A stretch of DNA of 52,078 nucleotides, taken from NCBI GenBank assembly GCA_902791475.1, contig CADAWC010000034.1, forward strand, positions 1-52,078. Reading direction: 5' to 3'. A program made the translations under genes and the position numbers. The stretch's first letter is position 1. Each line of letters begins with the position of its first letter. Below the pieces are notes generated by a model that was not told the origin of the DNA, did no database searches, and worked only from the letters and a program-made list of their open reading frames with translations. Source of the DNA: Fibrobacter succinogenes. GTDB lineage: Bacteria; Fibrobacterota; Fibrobacteria; Fibrobacterales; Fibrobacteraceae. Of this stretch, positions 32,972 through 42,044 are shown in pieces.

Positions 32972-34378
32972 TTAGTTCTTGAGAAGGGCGCTATAGAAAT
33001 TGCGAACATCTTCCCAGCGGTAGTACGGGGCGGCGGGGCATTGTGCATTTTTCGCATTGTCATGAGCCTTGCATTCGATGGGCAGAGTCTGTTCAATTTC
33101 ATTGTACAAAATTTTGACGAGGATGGGCTTGTTTTTTGATTTGTAGAATACCATTTGCAGGTTTGCTGCCATCGGGATGATTCTAAAGTCGTTCCACTGT
33201 TCGTGCAATTTGGAGAGGTCCGAAACCTTGGCGTTTGCGACGGGCAGCTGCATGAGGGCCGATAGCGGGAGGAGTGTGGCGTCGTGGCCAAAGCGGAGCG
33301 TGGCGGCAATTGGCGCTTGGGTGGCGCGGGCGTTTATCGTGGTATCCACGGCAATTGCTTCGTCGGCTTCTTCCAGAATGTTCTGGAGTGTGGGCTTGGC
33401 GAAGTTGAGTCCATCGGGGCGGTTGATGAGCGGGCTTGTACCTTCGAGGCTGTACCACCAGGCATTTTGCGCTTTCCAGCGAGCAATCTTTTCTTCAGTG
33501 GTGAACAGGTTTACAAAGGTGTCAGCGGGCACTTTGGCGGCTTGGGCGATTTCGTCGAGGAGCGGTTTATCCATCCCCTGGAGCGATGTCGCAATTTCAA
33601 AGAAATGGTTGTAGAAGCCGTTGGTGTCCACGTTATTTGCAACGTATTTGTAGTCATTGAACAGCTTTTCTAGGAATTGTTGCGGACTGACGTTTTTCCA
33701 GAGCTTATCGCTTTCGTCCGTGTAGGCCTTGACTTTGGAATAGTCGAGTTTGCCCCAGTCAAAGGCGCTGATGAACTTCATGTAGCTTTTGCCGGAGATG
33801 AGTTCGGAATGGATTTTCGGGTTGAGCGCGCGGAGTTCCCCGATGAAGGCTGCCATGCTCACGATGCAGCGGCCGCTCGTGCTCGCATATGACCTGACAT
33901 ACGGCGTGACTTTTTTTCCGCCGACGTTCCAGTCCTTAAAAACTTCCCCAAAATTCTTGGACATGCGGTTTGCAATCCCTTCGTGCTGCTTGACGCCCAC
34001 TTGCGTGAGGTCTCCTTTGCGCGGGGCGGCTTTGTCTACGAGGACTTTCGTGTAGGCAAGTGTCTGTTTGCCGAGTTCGGTGAGCTTTTGGGCGGAATCT
34101 GCCTTGGCGAGAGTTTCAAAAAGGTATTTGTATTCCTCGTCGCTGTGGTGGTAGCGGCTGCCGTGACGCCCGTAATGGCTGATATAGAACGGCTTATAGC
34201 CGGCAGGTGCCTTGGTATATTTAATATTTACAGGTTCTGGGTACACTAAATAGCCACTAGAAGTATATTCGGGGTGCTTTGCAAGTTCCTCATCGCTAAC
34301 TTGCGCATTCACGGGTGCAGCGAGGAAAAATCCCGCTGCGAGTACAAAAATCCCTTTTGCAAAATCCATTTTTTTCAT
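32972..34378 (-). CDS. Secreted histidine acid phosphatase (clade 2)
   Basis: 468 residues. Signal peptide ending VNAQ (~26). Catalytic YISHYGRHGSRY (Arg71, His72, Arg75) and the C-terminal LRFGHDATLLP (His365-Asp366) match clade-2 histidine phosphatases such as phytases and inositol-polyphosphate phosphatases. It forms a phosphohistidine at His72. Substrate is likely an organic phosphate (phytate is plausible for a plant-fibre degrader; inference). GGAG two bases before the first ATG suggests that the second ATG three codons on might be used instead. First gene of the 34.4-30.7 kb operon. Confidence 0.88.
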   Translation of the reverse strand: MKKMDFAKGIFVLAAGFFLAAPVNAQVSDEELAKHPEYTSSGYLVYPEPVNIKYTKAPAGYKPFYISHYGRHGSRYHHSDEEYKYLFETLAKADSAQKLTELGKQTLAYTKVLVDKAAPRKGDLTQVGVKQHEGIANRMSKNFGEVFKDWNVGGKKVTPYVRSYASTSGRCIVSMAAFIGELRALNPKIHSELISGKSYMKFISAFDWGKLDYSKVKAYTDESDKLWKNVSPQQFLEKLFNDYKYVANNVDTNGFYNHFFEIATSLQGMDKPLLDEIAQAAKVPADTFVNLFTTEEKIARWKAQNAWWYSLEGTSPLINRPDGLNFAKPTLQNILEEADEAIAVDTTINARATQAPIAATLRFGHDATLLPLSALMQLPVANAKVSDLSKLHEQWNDFRIIPMAANLQMVFYKSKNKPILVKILYNEIEQTLPIECKAHDNAKNAQCPAAPYYRWEDVRNFYSALLKN

Positions 34379-34545
34379 GTCTCCAATATAATATATTGGT
34401 GTTGCGGTGTGAGTAAACTAAATCGTTAAAGCATGTAATCCCCGTAAAAACGCACTTTAAAGGGGCTTTTCAAGTTGAAACGAAAATATATTTGGCACAT
34501 CTTTTGCTACTTTTAACCACGTTTAATTTTTAATCAAGGACAACC

Positions 34546-37524
34546 ATGAGCATTGTAGATACAGTACTCCATAAGATTTTTGGTACACCTCATGAACGTA
34601 AGGTGAAACAGCTCCGCCCGGTGATTGCGAAGATTCACGAAGCCTGCAAGGCTCTCGCAACGCTCGATGACGCGGAACTTGCTGCAAAGAGCGCCGAATT
34701 CCGCGAAAAACTGAATAATGGAGCTACCCTCGACGATATCAAGGTTGATGCCTTTGCCGTTTGCCGCGAAGCTTGCGACCGCCGTCTCGGTATCTTCAAT
34801 ATCTTCAAGCCGGAATTTGGCTTTGACTTTAGCCGCCTCGGCCCGGAACTCCAGGAAGCCGTGAACAAGGCTAAGGCTGAACTCGAAAGCGGAAAGAATG
34901 AATGGGAAGTCTACCTCCCGGCAGCTCTCTACGCCAAGGTTCGTGAACTCTATCCGGAATCCGTGAAGCCGTTCCGCATGTTGCCTTTCGATGTGCAGAT
35001 GATCGGTGGTCTCGTGCTCCACGAAGGTGCTATTGCTGAAATGGCTACCGGTGAAGGTAAGACGCTTGCCGCTGCTCTCCCGGTTTACTTGAACGGTCTT
35101 TCTGGCCACGGCGTGCATGTGGTGACGGTGAACGATTACCTCGCTGGCCGTGACGCTAAGCAGATGGGCTTGGTCTACAAGTTCCTCGGCCTTACGGTCG
35201 GTCTCATTGTGAATGGCCTTGATGCTGAACAGCGCCGTCAAAGCTACAACTCCGACGTGACTTACGGTACCAACAACGAATTCGGCTTTGACTACCTCCG
35301 CGACAACATGGCGGTGGAACCGAACCAGCTCGTGCAGCGCGAACTCAACTTCTGTATTGTTGACGAAGTGGACTCCATCTTGATCGACGAAGCCCGTACG
35401 CCGCTCATCATCAGTGGTCCGGCCGAAGACGCTACCGAAAAGTACGCCAAGGCAAACGAAATCGCGAAGCAGCTCGTCAAGAACAAGGACTTCTCTGTCG
35501 ACGAAAAGGACAAGAACATCCAGTTTACCGAAAAGGGCGTGCTCCACATCCAGGACTTGATGCACATTACGAACCTCTACGGCGAACATGCCGACTGGGT
35601 TCACTTCCTCGATAACGCACTCCGCGCCTGGTACCTCTTCGAAAAAGATGTCGACTACATCGTCCGTGATGGCGAAATCATCATCGTTGACGAAAACACG
35701 GGCCGCTTGATGGAAGGCCGCCGCTATTCTAACGGTATCCACCAGGCCATCGAAGCCAAGGAAAACGTGCCTATCCGTCGCGAAAACCAGACGCTTGCAA
35801 CGATTACCTTCCAGAACTACTTCCGTATGTACAAGAAGCTCTCCGGTATGACTGGTACGGCTGAAACCGAAGCGACGGAATTCATCAAGATTTACAACAT
35901 GAACACGTGGGTCATTCCGACGAACAAGCCGTGCATCCGTAAGGACTTGCAGGACCTCGTTTACAAGTCTGAAGATGCCAAGTGGCGTGCCATTGTTGCA
36001 GAAATCAAGGAACGCCATGCGAAGGGCCAGCCGCTCCTCGTGGGTACGGCTTCCATTGAAAAGTCCGAAATTCTCCACGGCATGCTCGAAAAGGAAGGCA
36101 TCCCGCACGAAGTCTTGAACGCCAAGAACCATGGCCGTGAAGCTGAAATCATCCAGTACGCCGGCTACAAGGATAAGGTGACGATTGCAACGAACATGGC
36201 TGGTCGTGGTACTGACATTGCGCTTGGACCGGGAGTGACTGAACTCGGCGGTTTGCATGTGCTCGGTACTGAACGCCATGAATCCCGCCGTATCGACAAC
36301 CAGTTGCGCGGTCGTTCCGGCCGTCAGGGTGACCCGGGTTCTAGCCAGTACTTCCTTTCCCTCGACGATAACCTGATGCGTATCTTCGGTGGCGACAACG
36401 TCAAGAACCTCATGAACCGTTTTGGTGTGGGCGAAGACGAAGTGATTACCCACCCGATCGTCTCCCGCTCTATCCGTGGTGCTCAGCGCCGCGTCGAAAG
36501 CCAGAGCTTCGATATCCGTAAGCACTTGCTCGATTACGATAACGTGATGAACGAACAGCGCAAGGTGATTTACGGGCTCCGCCGCCGCATCTTGAACGGT
36601 GAAGACATCCGTGACGAAATCATGAACCGCATCGAAGATGCTTGCGATATCAAGGTTTCTAACTACATCCCGGCAAAGAGCTATGCGGAACAGTGGAACC
36701 TCGAAGGCTTGCACGAAGACTTGCAGCGCACGCTCGGCATGGAATACAGCCTCACGCTTGATGAAGCTGTTTCGAAGACTCCGGAACAGGTGCTTGAAGA
36801 AATCATCAACCTCTGCAAGGTGCGTTACGACAAGCTCACGAAGATTATTCCGGATGCCGATTTCCGCAATATCGAACGCCGCTTCCTCCTCATGACGATT
36901 GACCAGGTGTGGAAGGAACACTTGTATGCTATGGACCAGCTGAAGGATGCTATCCGCTTCCACGGATACGCCCAGAAGGATCCGCTGATGGTCTACAAGA
37001 ACGATGGTTTCAAGATGTTCGAAAGCTGCATGGAAAAGATTGCAACGCTTACGGCTCTCCGCATTTTGAACATTCGCATCACGCTCCCGAACGGTGTGAC
37101 GGTTTCTCCGGACCAGCTCCAGCTCAAAAGCCAGGAACAGATCGATGCCGAACGCAAGGCCGCAGAACAGACGAGAGACGAAAGACGAGAGACGAGAGAA
37201 GGTGTAGACCAGTCTGTGGAATCCGCTGATGCACAGCCGTCCCAAGGAACTTCAGAACAGCTGAGTGCTGATGGTGCGAAGGCTGCAGGTCTCGCCGGTC
37301 AGGCTGCCTCTTCCGAGACGAATGCTCTTTCCGAAGATCAGCAGGCACAGCCGATGCCGCAGAGCGCACTCCCGGGCACTCGCCCGAACCGCGTGAATCC
37401 GGCTCTCGCTGCCGCTGTGAAGCGTGCCCAGCAGCAGGCTGGCGCAAAGCTCGGTCGCAATGACCTCTGCTGGTGCGGTTCTGGCCTCAAGTACAAGAAG
37501 TGCCACGGCAAGGACGTTGAATAA
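34546..37524 (+). CDS. secA: Preprotein translocase ATPase SecA with N-terminal insertion
   Basis: 992 residues. Walker A ATGEGKT (167-173), the DEAD-type VDEVDSILIDEARTPLIISG, TNMAGRGTDI, GRSGRQGDPG and the C-terminal zinc motif CWCGSGLKYKKCH (975-987) are present. Drives Sec-dependent export. Compared with E. coli SecA, residues ~84-145 are extra, between the REA and MLPFDVQ segments, possibly lineage-specific. Residues ~875-885 (TRDERRETREG), in the linker before the zinc motif, come from an ACGAGAG repeat. The start ATG follows a weak AAGGAC. A strong terminator follows at 37608. Confidence 0.97.
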   Translation: MSIVDTVLHKIFGTPHERKVKQLRPVIAKIHEACKALATLDDAELAAKSAEFREKLNNGATLDDIKVDAFAVCREACDRRLGIFNIFKPEFGFDFSRLGPELQEAVNKAKAELESGKNEWEVYLPAALYAKVRELYPESVKPFRMLPFDVQMIGGLVLHEGAIAEMATGEGKTLAAALPVYLNGLSGHGVHVVTVNDYLAGRDAKQMGLVYKFLGLTVGLIVNGLDAEQRRQSYNSDVTYGTNNEFGFDYLRDNMAVEPNQLVQRELNFCIVDEVDSILIDEARTPLIISGPAEDATEKYAKANEIAKQLVKNKDFSVDEKDKNIQFTEKGVLHIQDLMHITNLYGEHADWVHFLDNALRAWYLFEKDVDYIVRDGEIIIVDENTGRLMEGRRYSNGIHQAIEAKENVPIRRENQTLATITFQNYFRMYKKLSGMTGTAETEATEFIKIYNMNTWVIPTNKPCIRKDLQDLVYKSEDAKWRAIVAEIKERHAKGQPLLVGTASIEKSEILHGMLEKEGIPHEVLNAKNHGREAEIIQYAGYKDKVTIATNMAGRGTDIALGPGVTELGGLHVLGTERHESRRIDNQLRGRSGRQGDPGSSQYFLSLDDNLMRIFGGDNVKNLMNRFGVGEDEVITHPIVSRSIRGAQRRVESQSFDIRKHLLDYDNVMNEQRKVIYGLRRRILNGEDIRDEIMNRIEDACDIKVSNYIPAKSYAEQWNLEGLHEDLQRTLGMEYSLTLDEAVSKTPEQVLEEIINLCKVRYDKLTKIIPDADFRNIERRFLLMTIDQVWKEHLYAMDQLKDAIRFHGYAQKDPLMVYKNDGFKMFESCMEKIATLTALRILNIRITLPNGVTVSPDQLQLKSQEQIDAERKAAEQTRDERRETREGVDQSVESADAQPSQGTSEQLSADGAKAAGLAGQAASSETNALSEDQQAQPMPQSALPGTRPNRVNPALAAAVKRAQQQAGAKLGRNDLCWCGSGLKYKKCHGKDVE
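37169..37200. repeat. ACGAGAG tandem repeat inside secA
   Basis: AGACGAGAGACGAAAGACGA then GAGACGAGAGA: three to four units in the linker coding region. Confidence 0.85.
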
Positions 37525-37607
37525 GAGTTACTAGTTATTAGTTAGTAGTTACTAGATAATTCTGAAATGTCATTGCGAGGGCAAATGCCCGAAGCAACTT
37601 AGTGATT

Positions 37608-37642
37608 GAAAAATCCTCGGCTTCCCCGCCGAGGATTTTTTT
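37608..37642 (+). terminator. Terminator after secA
   Basis: Eleven-base stem AAATCCTCGGC/GCCGAGGATTT, loop TTCCCC, long T run. Confidence 0.9.
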
Positions 37643-37737
37643 ACATCCATAAAAAAAAAGCGAGATATTCAGTTTGTTTTGAATAAATAAGAATTCGTCG
37701 AGAGAATAAAGCGTCGGCCAAGGTATATTCTTCGCAG

Positions 37738-37822
37738 TAGCGTGCAAAACGAGTGTTGCGACGGGCTGCTTGCAGACCGGCATAACCGAGTGACTGACGC
37801 CGTAGGCGTCAACTCCGAGCTG
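37738..37822. repeat. Hairpin-module repeat upstream of tmk
   Basis: GAGTGTTGCGACGGGCTGCT, TGCAGACCGGCATAACCGAG and TGACGCC-GTA-GGCGTCA follow one another. Same modules and order as inside the GT4 gene (11805) and, inverted, at 18192-18271. Confidence 0.75.
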
Positions 37823-37904
37823 GGGCCCCGCCCGCATGATGTACTTTTATGAAATAAGAAAAAGCCATTGGCGCTCAGCCAAAAAAATTTGCATATTTGT
37901 TCTT

Positions 37905-38537
37905 ATGAAAACTGCGAAGAAATTTTTCAGTCTCGAAGGCATTGACGGTTCCGGAAAGTCCACGCAAATCGACATGCTCGTTCGCGTGCTAGAATCCGAA
38001 GGCCACAAGGTCGTGAGGTTGCGTGAACCCGGCGGCGCCAAAATTTCCGAACGCATTCGCGAGCTTTTGCTCGACCCCGCTTTCAAGGGCATCATGGCGG
38101 ACGATACCGAACTTTTGCTGTACAATGCCGCACGCGCCCAGGTGATTCACGAAATCATAAAACCCGCGCTCGATGCAGGGAACATCGTCATCGCCGACCG
38201 TTTTGCGTGGAGCACGTTTGCTTACCAGGGTTACGCCCGCGGGCTCGGTGCCGATAAGGTCCAGCGCCTTACGGAACTCACGTGCGGAGGCTGCTTCCCG
38301 GAACTCACCGTGGTTCTCGACTTGACCGTCGAAGCAAGCCGCAAGCGCATGGCCATTCGCGGTGGCGCCCCCGACCGCCTCGAAAGCGAAAAGGCTGAAT
38401 TCTTCGAGCGCGTCCGCGAAGGCTACCTCGCCGCAGGTCGCGATTACAGCGATTGCGTGAGTGTCGTCAATGCAGACCGCACCCCCGACGAAGTCCACCA
38501 AGATGTCCTTTCACTTATTAAAGCGAAGCTGAAATGA
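37905..38537 (+). CDS. tmk: Thymidylate kinase
   Basis: 210 residues from MKTAKKFFSLEG at 37905; an upstream extension to 37836 runs into repeat DNA. P-loop LEGIDGSGKST (Gly12-Ser19), the dTMP-side LREPGG, ADRFAWSTFAYQG and the lid RGGAPDRLESEK identify dTMP kinase, which makes dTDP for DNA synthesis. The stop overlaps the next start by four bases (ATGA). Confidence 0.92.
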   Translation: MKTAKKFFSLEGIDGSGKSTQIDMLVRVLESEGHKVVRLREPGGAKISERIRELLLDPAFKGIMADDTELLLYNAARAQVIHEIIKPALDAGNIVIADRFAWSTFAYQGYARGLGADKVQRLTELTCGGCFPELTVVLDLTVEASRKRMAIRGGAPDRLESEKAEFFERVREGYLAAGRDYSDCVSVVNADRTPDEVHQDVLSLIKAKLK

Positions 38538-39634
38538 TCTTTTTCTTTATACTCATTTTTAGTGTATTCTTCCTGTTCTTTAACGTCAGGATGGTCGCGC
38601 CCGGAATCAAGGGAAGTGTCATTGCCGGAATCTCGGTAATCCTCCTCCCCATCTGCTTCCTGTTTAGAACAAGTTATTTTGCATCGCTTGGTATGTCCTT
38701 CTTTGCCGTCTGGATTGCCGAAGCGCTCTTCTTTTATATCCTTTGGTGGATTATCCGTGGTATCCGTCGCGCTATTGTCAAGAAACCGCTTGACCGCCGC
38801 ATTGAAATTTCGGTGGCGAGACTTTTGCTTTTCGTTACTGTGCTTTTGACGCTCATCTTCCGCATTGCAGGCGCAAGCGCAAATGACAATTTCCACGTTC
38901 GCGAGTTTAAAATTGCCGTCCCGACGGAAAAGGAATTTACGGCGGTCTTCTTTAGCGACCTCCATATCGACCCGCTTTTCAAGCGCGAAAAGATGGAACG
39001 CATCGTTCATGTGAGCGATAGCCTCCACCCGGACCTGGTGCTGTTTGGCGGTGACTTTTCGGATGTTGTCGATTCGACACTTTCTGCCTGGGAATACGAC
39101 TTCCTGGTGCAAAAGCTTGCCGCAACTGCGAAGATGGCTGCTATTGCCATCGACGGGAATCACGAAGGGTTCCTTGAACGCGAAGGCAGCGACTTTAAAA
39201 AGTGGATGCAGAATAACGGCTTTGTCGTGCTGGAAGACTCTACCGTCTGCACGCCTTTTGCCTGCATTACCGGCCGCGTAGACCATAGCGTTGCCAAGAT
39301 GCGTGATGTCGAACGTAAGCCGCTTTTTGACTTGCGCCCGATGGCAGAAGATTCTAAACTCCCCTGGCTTCTCCTCGATCACCAGCCGCGTGGCGTCGAA
39401 GAAGACCATCCTGGCCGCCGTCCCGACTTTGCCATGTCCGGCCACACGCACAATGGCCAGTTTTTCCCGGGAACGCTCATTATCGACTGGGTTTGGCGCC
39501 TCGCCTACGGTCTTGGCGAACTGGATCAAGTCAAATGGCTCGTTTCTAGCGGTGTTGATTCTTGGGGGCCTCCGGTCCGTATTGGTAGCGATACCGAGCT
39601 CTTGTTCCTCCGTTTTGTACCCGACCGGCTGTAA
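38534..39634 (+). CDS. Membrane metallophosphoesterase
   Basis: 366 residues. Three N-terminal membrane helices (~3-20, 32-52, 58-76, with another near 98-113), then a calcineurin-like phosphoesterase: FFSDLHIDP, VLFGGDFSD, AIDGNHEGF, DHQPRG and MSGHTHNGQFFPG. The order resembles YkuE/YaeI-type membrane phosphoesterases, some of which act on lipid precursors such as UDP-diacylglucosamine; the substrate here is unknown. Coupled to tmk. Confidence 0.85.
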   Translation: MIFFFILIFSVFFLFFNVRMVAPGIKGSVIAGISVILLPICFLFRTSYFASLGMSFFAVWIAEALFFYILWWIIRGIRRAIVKKPLDRRIEISVARLLLFVTVLLTLIFRIAGASANDNFHVREFKIAVPTEKEFTAVFFSDLHIDPLFKREKMERIVHVSDSLHPDLVLFGGDFSDVVDSTLSAWEYDFLVQKLAATAKMAAIAIDGNHEGFLEREGSDFKKWMQNNGFVVLEDSTVCTPFACITGRVDHSVAKMRDVERKPLFDLRPMAEDSKLPWLLLDHQPRGVEEDHPGRRPDFAMSGHTHNGQFFPGTLIIDWVWRLAYGLGELDQVKWLVSSGVDSWGPPVRIGSDTELLFLRFVPDRL

Positions 39635-39677
39635 TGACAGTCAGTGTCAAAATACATTAACTATATTTTAGGGAACT

Positions 39678-39998
39678 ATGACTCTTTGCTTAGAAACGGA
39701 TCAGTTGGAAACCGTACAGAGAATACTTGGGCTCCATTTTGAGGGCTTTGAAGTTTGGGCGTACGGCACACGTGTCACGGGCGTAGATTTGACCCCGGAT
39801 ACGGATTTGGAATTGGCAGTCATCTCGGACTCCCCTATATCCCTTGATGACATGACTTCGGTGGAAAAGGCCTTTGTTGAAAGCGGACTCCCGTTCCGTG
39901 TCGATATTGTCGACTGGTCCAAGCTCCCCGAATCTCTTCAAAAGCAAATCAAGAAAGAACATTCTGTCATTCAGGAGGCCGCCGATAGCTTCCAGTAA
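39678..39998 (+). CDS. MNT-type nucleotidyltransferase-like protein
   Basis: 106 residues. VWAYGTRVTGVDLTPDTDLELAVI aligns with the minimal nucleotidyltransferase core G(S/T)R...DxDL, with Asp residues for two metals, followed by PFRVDIVDW for the third acidic residue. Such proteins often pair with HEPN toxins as MNT antitoxins that adenylylate or AMPylate the toxin. No HEPN gene lies next to it, so it may be an orphan or serve another role. AGGGA lies upstream of the ATG. Confidence 0.75.
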   Translation: MTLCLETDQLETVQRILGLHFEGFEVWAYGTRVTGVDLTPDTDLELAVISDSPISLDDMTSVEKAFVESGLPFRVDIVDWSKLPESLQKQIKKEHSVIQEAADSFQ

Positions 39999-40016
39999 GG
40001 CCGGCGAGGTTTGAAT

Positions 40017-41858
40017 ATGAATCGCTTGTTACCCCTATTTTTAGCTGCAGCCCTTTCTACCATGGCTTTTGCACAGGACGATGTCGAAAAGGTAAAGTCG
40101 GTGGTCAAGAGTGGTCGTTGCTCGGATGCGATTGCTCCGCTTCAGAAAATCTATAGTTCCTCGTTCCGCAAGCTCGAAGGTGAAAAGGCTTCCGTGATGC
40201 TTGCAGAATGCTACCTCCGCACAGGCAAGAAGGATGATGCTTACGATGTGGCTTCCCGCTTCTTGGAATACCATGTGAAGTCCGCTTATCGCGAACGTAT
40301 GGAACTTGCCCGTGCCGTTGTCGATGTTGAAAAAGGTTCCGTGTTTGATGGTGTCGAAGCCATGCTCCGCGTGCTTTCTTACTCGACTAACCCAGCTGCA
40401 AGGTCTCGTGCTAAAGATGTCGCCATTCAGACTTTGGCCGCATCCCTCCTCACCGCAGACCAGCTTCAGGCTTTGCTTGAAAAGTATCCCGTCGATCGCG
40501 AAGTGATGGGCTGGATGCAGTTGCAGCTTGGCCGTGAATGCCAGAACGCCAAGCGCTACCGCGCCGCAAGGTACTGGTACAAGAAGGTCCTCAAGACAAC
40601 TTCTTCCGAGAATTTGCAGAAGACCGCCAAGAAAGGTATCAGCGCTCTTGAAGGTCTCGGCGCCGGTCTTCCGACCGTGCTCGTGCTCGCTCCGCTTTCT
40701 GGTGACTTCGCTGAATTTGGTACCGCCGCTGTGCAGGGTTCTCTCCTCGCTTACGAACAGGCAAACCTCAAGGGCAAGGTGAACATCATCTTCCAGGACA
40801 CGCACGCCGATGCCGCTATCGCTCTTATGCGTACGCAACGCGCTGTGAATCAGGATAGCATTATCGCTATTATTGGTCCTATCATGAGTGCTCCGGCAAC
40901 GTCTGTTGCTGCATGGCTTGGTGCAAACTTCCAGCATGTGCCGATGCTTACTCCGACTGCAACGGATGCTGGCATCGCAAAGCTTGGACCGAACATCTTC
41001 CAGGTGAACCTCACCATGGACATCCTCGCGCAGACCATCGCGGACTTCGCTATCAAGTGCCTTGACATTCGCGAATTTGGTGTGATGAGCCCGCTTGGCG
41101 ATTTCGGTACGGCCATGTCCGAAAGCTTTACCCGTGCTGTTGAACGTCGTGGTGGTGATGTTGTCGGTTTCCGCAATTACGAAGAAGGCCGCCCGGACTA
41201 CAAGACGGAATTCAACCTCATGCGCGATGTCCGCTTCAATCAGGAAAACCGCCGTCGCAATATTGCCAAGGGCTTGAACGATTTGAACACGGTAAACCCG
41301 CGCGACCGCAAGCTTTACCTCGCCGATTCTACTGTTGAGTTCCCGGGCCTCTTTATCCCGGCGACAAACCCGGCGGATGCAGGTGCCATGGTGAGCCAGG
41401 CCGCTTTTAACAAAGTATCCGGCACCTATCTCGGAACATCTGGCTGGTATGGTCGTGAACTCTTGATCCAGGGCAAGCGCCTTGTCGAAGGTTCTTACTT
41501 CAGCGTTCCTGGTATCGACATGAACAAGAGCAATTCGACCTATACGAACTTCGTGAAGGACTTCACTGCTCGCTGGGGCGTTGAACCGGGTGAAGACAAG
41601 GTAAGCGGTCTTAGCTACGATGCCGCAAACATTATCTTTACAGCGCTTGCCGCAGTGACTGGCCAGGACGACGACATGACGCATTATATCAATGCGACTA
41701 AGGACTTTAAGGGCATCTACGGTGATATCAAGTTCCGTCGTGGTGCAAATGCCAACACGAAAATCATTACGGTGAACAAGGGCAAGTTCGAAGTCGTAAC
41801 GACCTGCGAACGTCAAGACAAGGCAAAGGAATCCGCCAAGTCCAAGAAAAAGAAGTAA
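40017..41858 (+). CDS. Periplasmic TPR plus type-1 substrate-binding protein (LivK/LpoA-like)
   Basis: 613 residues from the ATG at 40017, with GAGG at 40006-40009 (a TTG six bases earlier is less likely). Signal peptide ending MAFAQ (~21). Residues 25-210 contain helical TPR-like repeats; residues ~217-600 form a Peripla_BP_6-type fold (LPTVLVLAPLSGDFAEFGTAAVQGSLLAYE, IIGPIMSAPATSVAAWLG, FGVMSPLGDFGTAMSESF, YDAANIIFTALAAVTG). This TPR-plus-binding-domain layout recalls LpoA, an activator of peptidoglycan synthases, but no lipobox is present. C-terminal KKKK tail. Last gene of the tmk run. Confidence 0.8.
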   Translation: MNRLLPLFLAAALSTMAFAQDDVEKVKSVVKSGRCSDAIAPLQKIYSSSFRKLEGEKASVMLAECYLRTGKKDDAYDVASRFLEYHVKSAYRERMELARAVVDVEKGSVFDGVEAMLRVLSYSTNPAARSRAKDVAIQTLAASLLTADQLQALLEKYPVDREVMGWMQLQLGRECQNAKRYRAARYWYKKVLKTTSSENLQKTAKKGISALEGLGAGLPTVLVLAPLSGDFAEFGTAAVQGSLLAYEQANLKGKVNIIFQDTHADAAIALMRTQRAVNQDSIIAIIGPIMSAPATSVAAWLGANFQHVPMLTPTATDAGIAKLGPNIFQVNLTMDILAQTIADFAIKCLDIREFGVMSPLGDFGTAMSESFTRAVERRGGDVVGFRNYEEGRPDYKTEFNLMRDVRFNQENRRRNIAKGLNDLNTVNPRDRKLYLADSTVEFPGLFIPATNPADAGAMVSQAAFNKVSGTYLGTSGWYGRELLIQGKRLVEGSYFSVPGIDMNKSNSTYTNFVKDFTARWGVEPGEDKVSGLSYDAANIIFTALAAVTGQDDDMTHYINATKDFKGIYGDIKFRRGANANTKIITVNKGKFEVVTTCERQDKAKESAKSKKKK

Positions 41859-41863
41859 TTGAG

Positions 41864-41954
41864 CGATGTCGCCCCGGACTCTGTTCCGGGGGCGCCTTAG
41901 GTGGGCTTCTCTTTCCTTGCACTCGTCATCCTGAGGGCAAACCCCGAGGGAACC
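41864..41954. repeat. REP-like palindromes
   Basis: CGATGTCGCCCCGGACTCTG with TTCCGGGGGCGCC (41864-41895), and ACTCGTCATCCTGAGGGCAA with ACCCCGAGGGAACC (41921-41954). Same families as at 51728 and 23671. Confidence 0.65.
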
Positions 41955-41969
41955 ATAATTTCTCGAAAA

Positions 41970-42007
41970 AAGGAACCCTGCGGCATTGCCACAGGGTCCT
42001 TTTTCTA
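41970..42007. terminator. Terminator, probably bidirectional
   Basis: AGGAACCCTG and CAGGGTCCT arms around CGGCATTGCCA, T run on the plus strand and A run before the left arm (41964-41970). It can serve the plus-strand run ending at 41858 and the minus-strand small gene at 42045. Confidence 0.75.
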
Positions 42008-42044
42008 GGAGGAAAACCGGTTAAATCCGGAATTGAGAGAGAAA

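Larger units (their letters stand above)
37525..37904. other. Gap between secA and tmk: TTAGT repeat, terminator, hairpin module
   Basis: 37526-37556 carries TTACTAGTTATTAGTTAGTA-type repeats. Terminator at 37608-37642. From 37738 to 37822 is a hairpin module (see repeat entry). The remaining ~60 bases before tmk should hold its promoter; no clear hexamers are seen. Confidence 0.6.

Noticed and set aside
34534..37245. 903-codon open frame antisense to secA
   Set aside because: Codon-bias shadow of secA; His/Val/Leu-rich nonsense with no ribosome site.
37538..37837. 99-codon minus-strand frame between secA and tmk
   Set aside because: Runs through a terminator and a hairpin repeat; no ribosome site.
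37836..37904. N-terminal extension of thymidylate kinase
   Set aside because: The extra 23 codons precede the conserved start, overlap repeat-adjacent DNA and have no ribosome site.
39678..39998. Complete MNT-HEPN toxin-antitoxin pair
   Set aside because: No HEPN-type partner is adjacent on either side.
40041..41816. 591-codon antisense frame over the binding-protein gene
   Set aside because: Shadow of a clear plus-strand gene with signal peptide and ribosome site.
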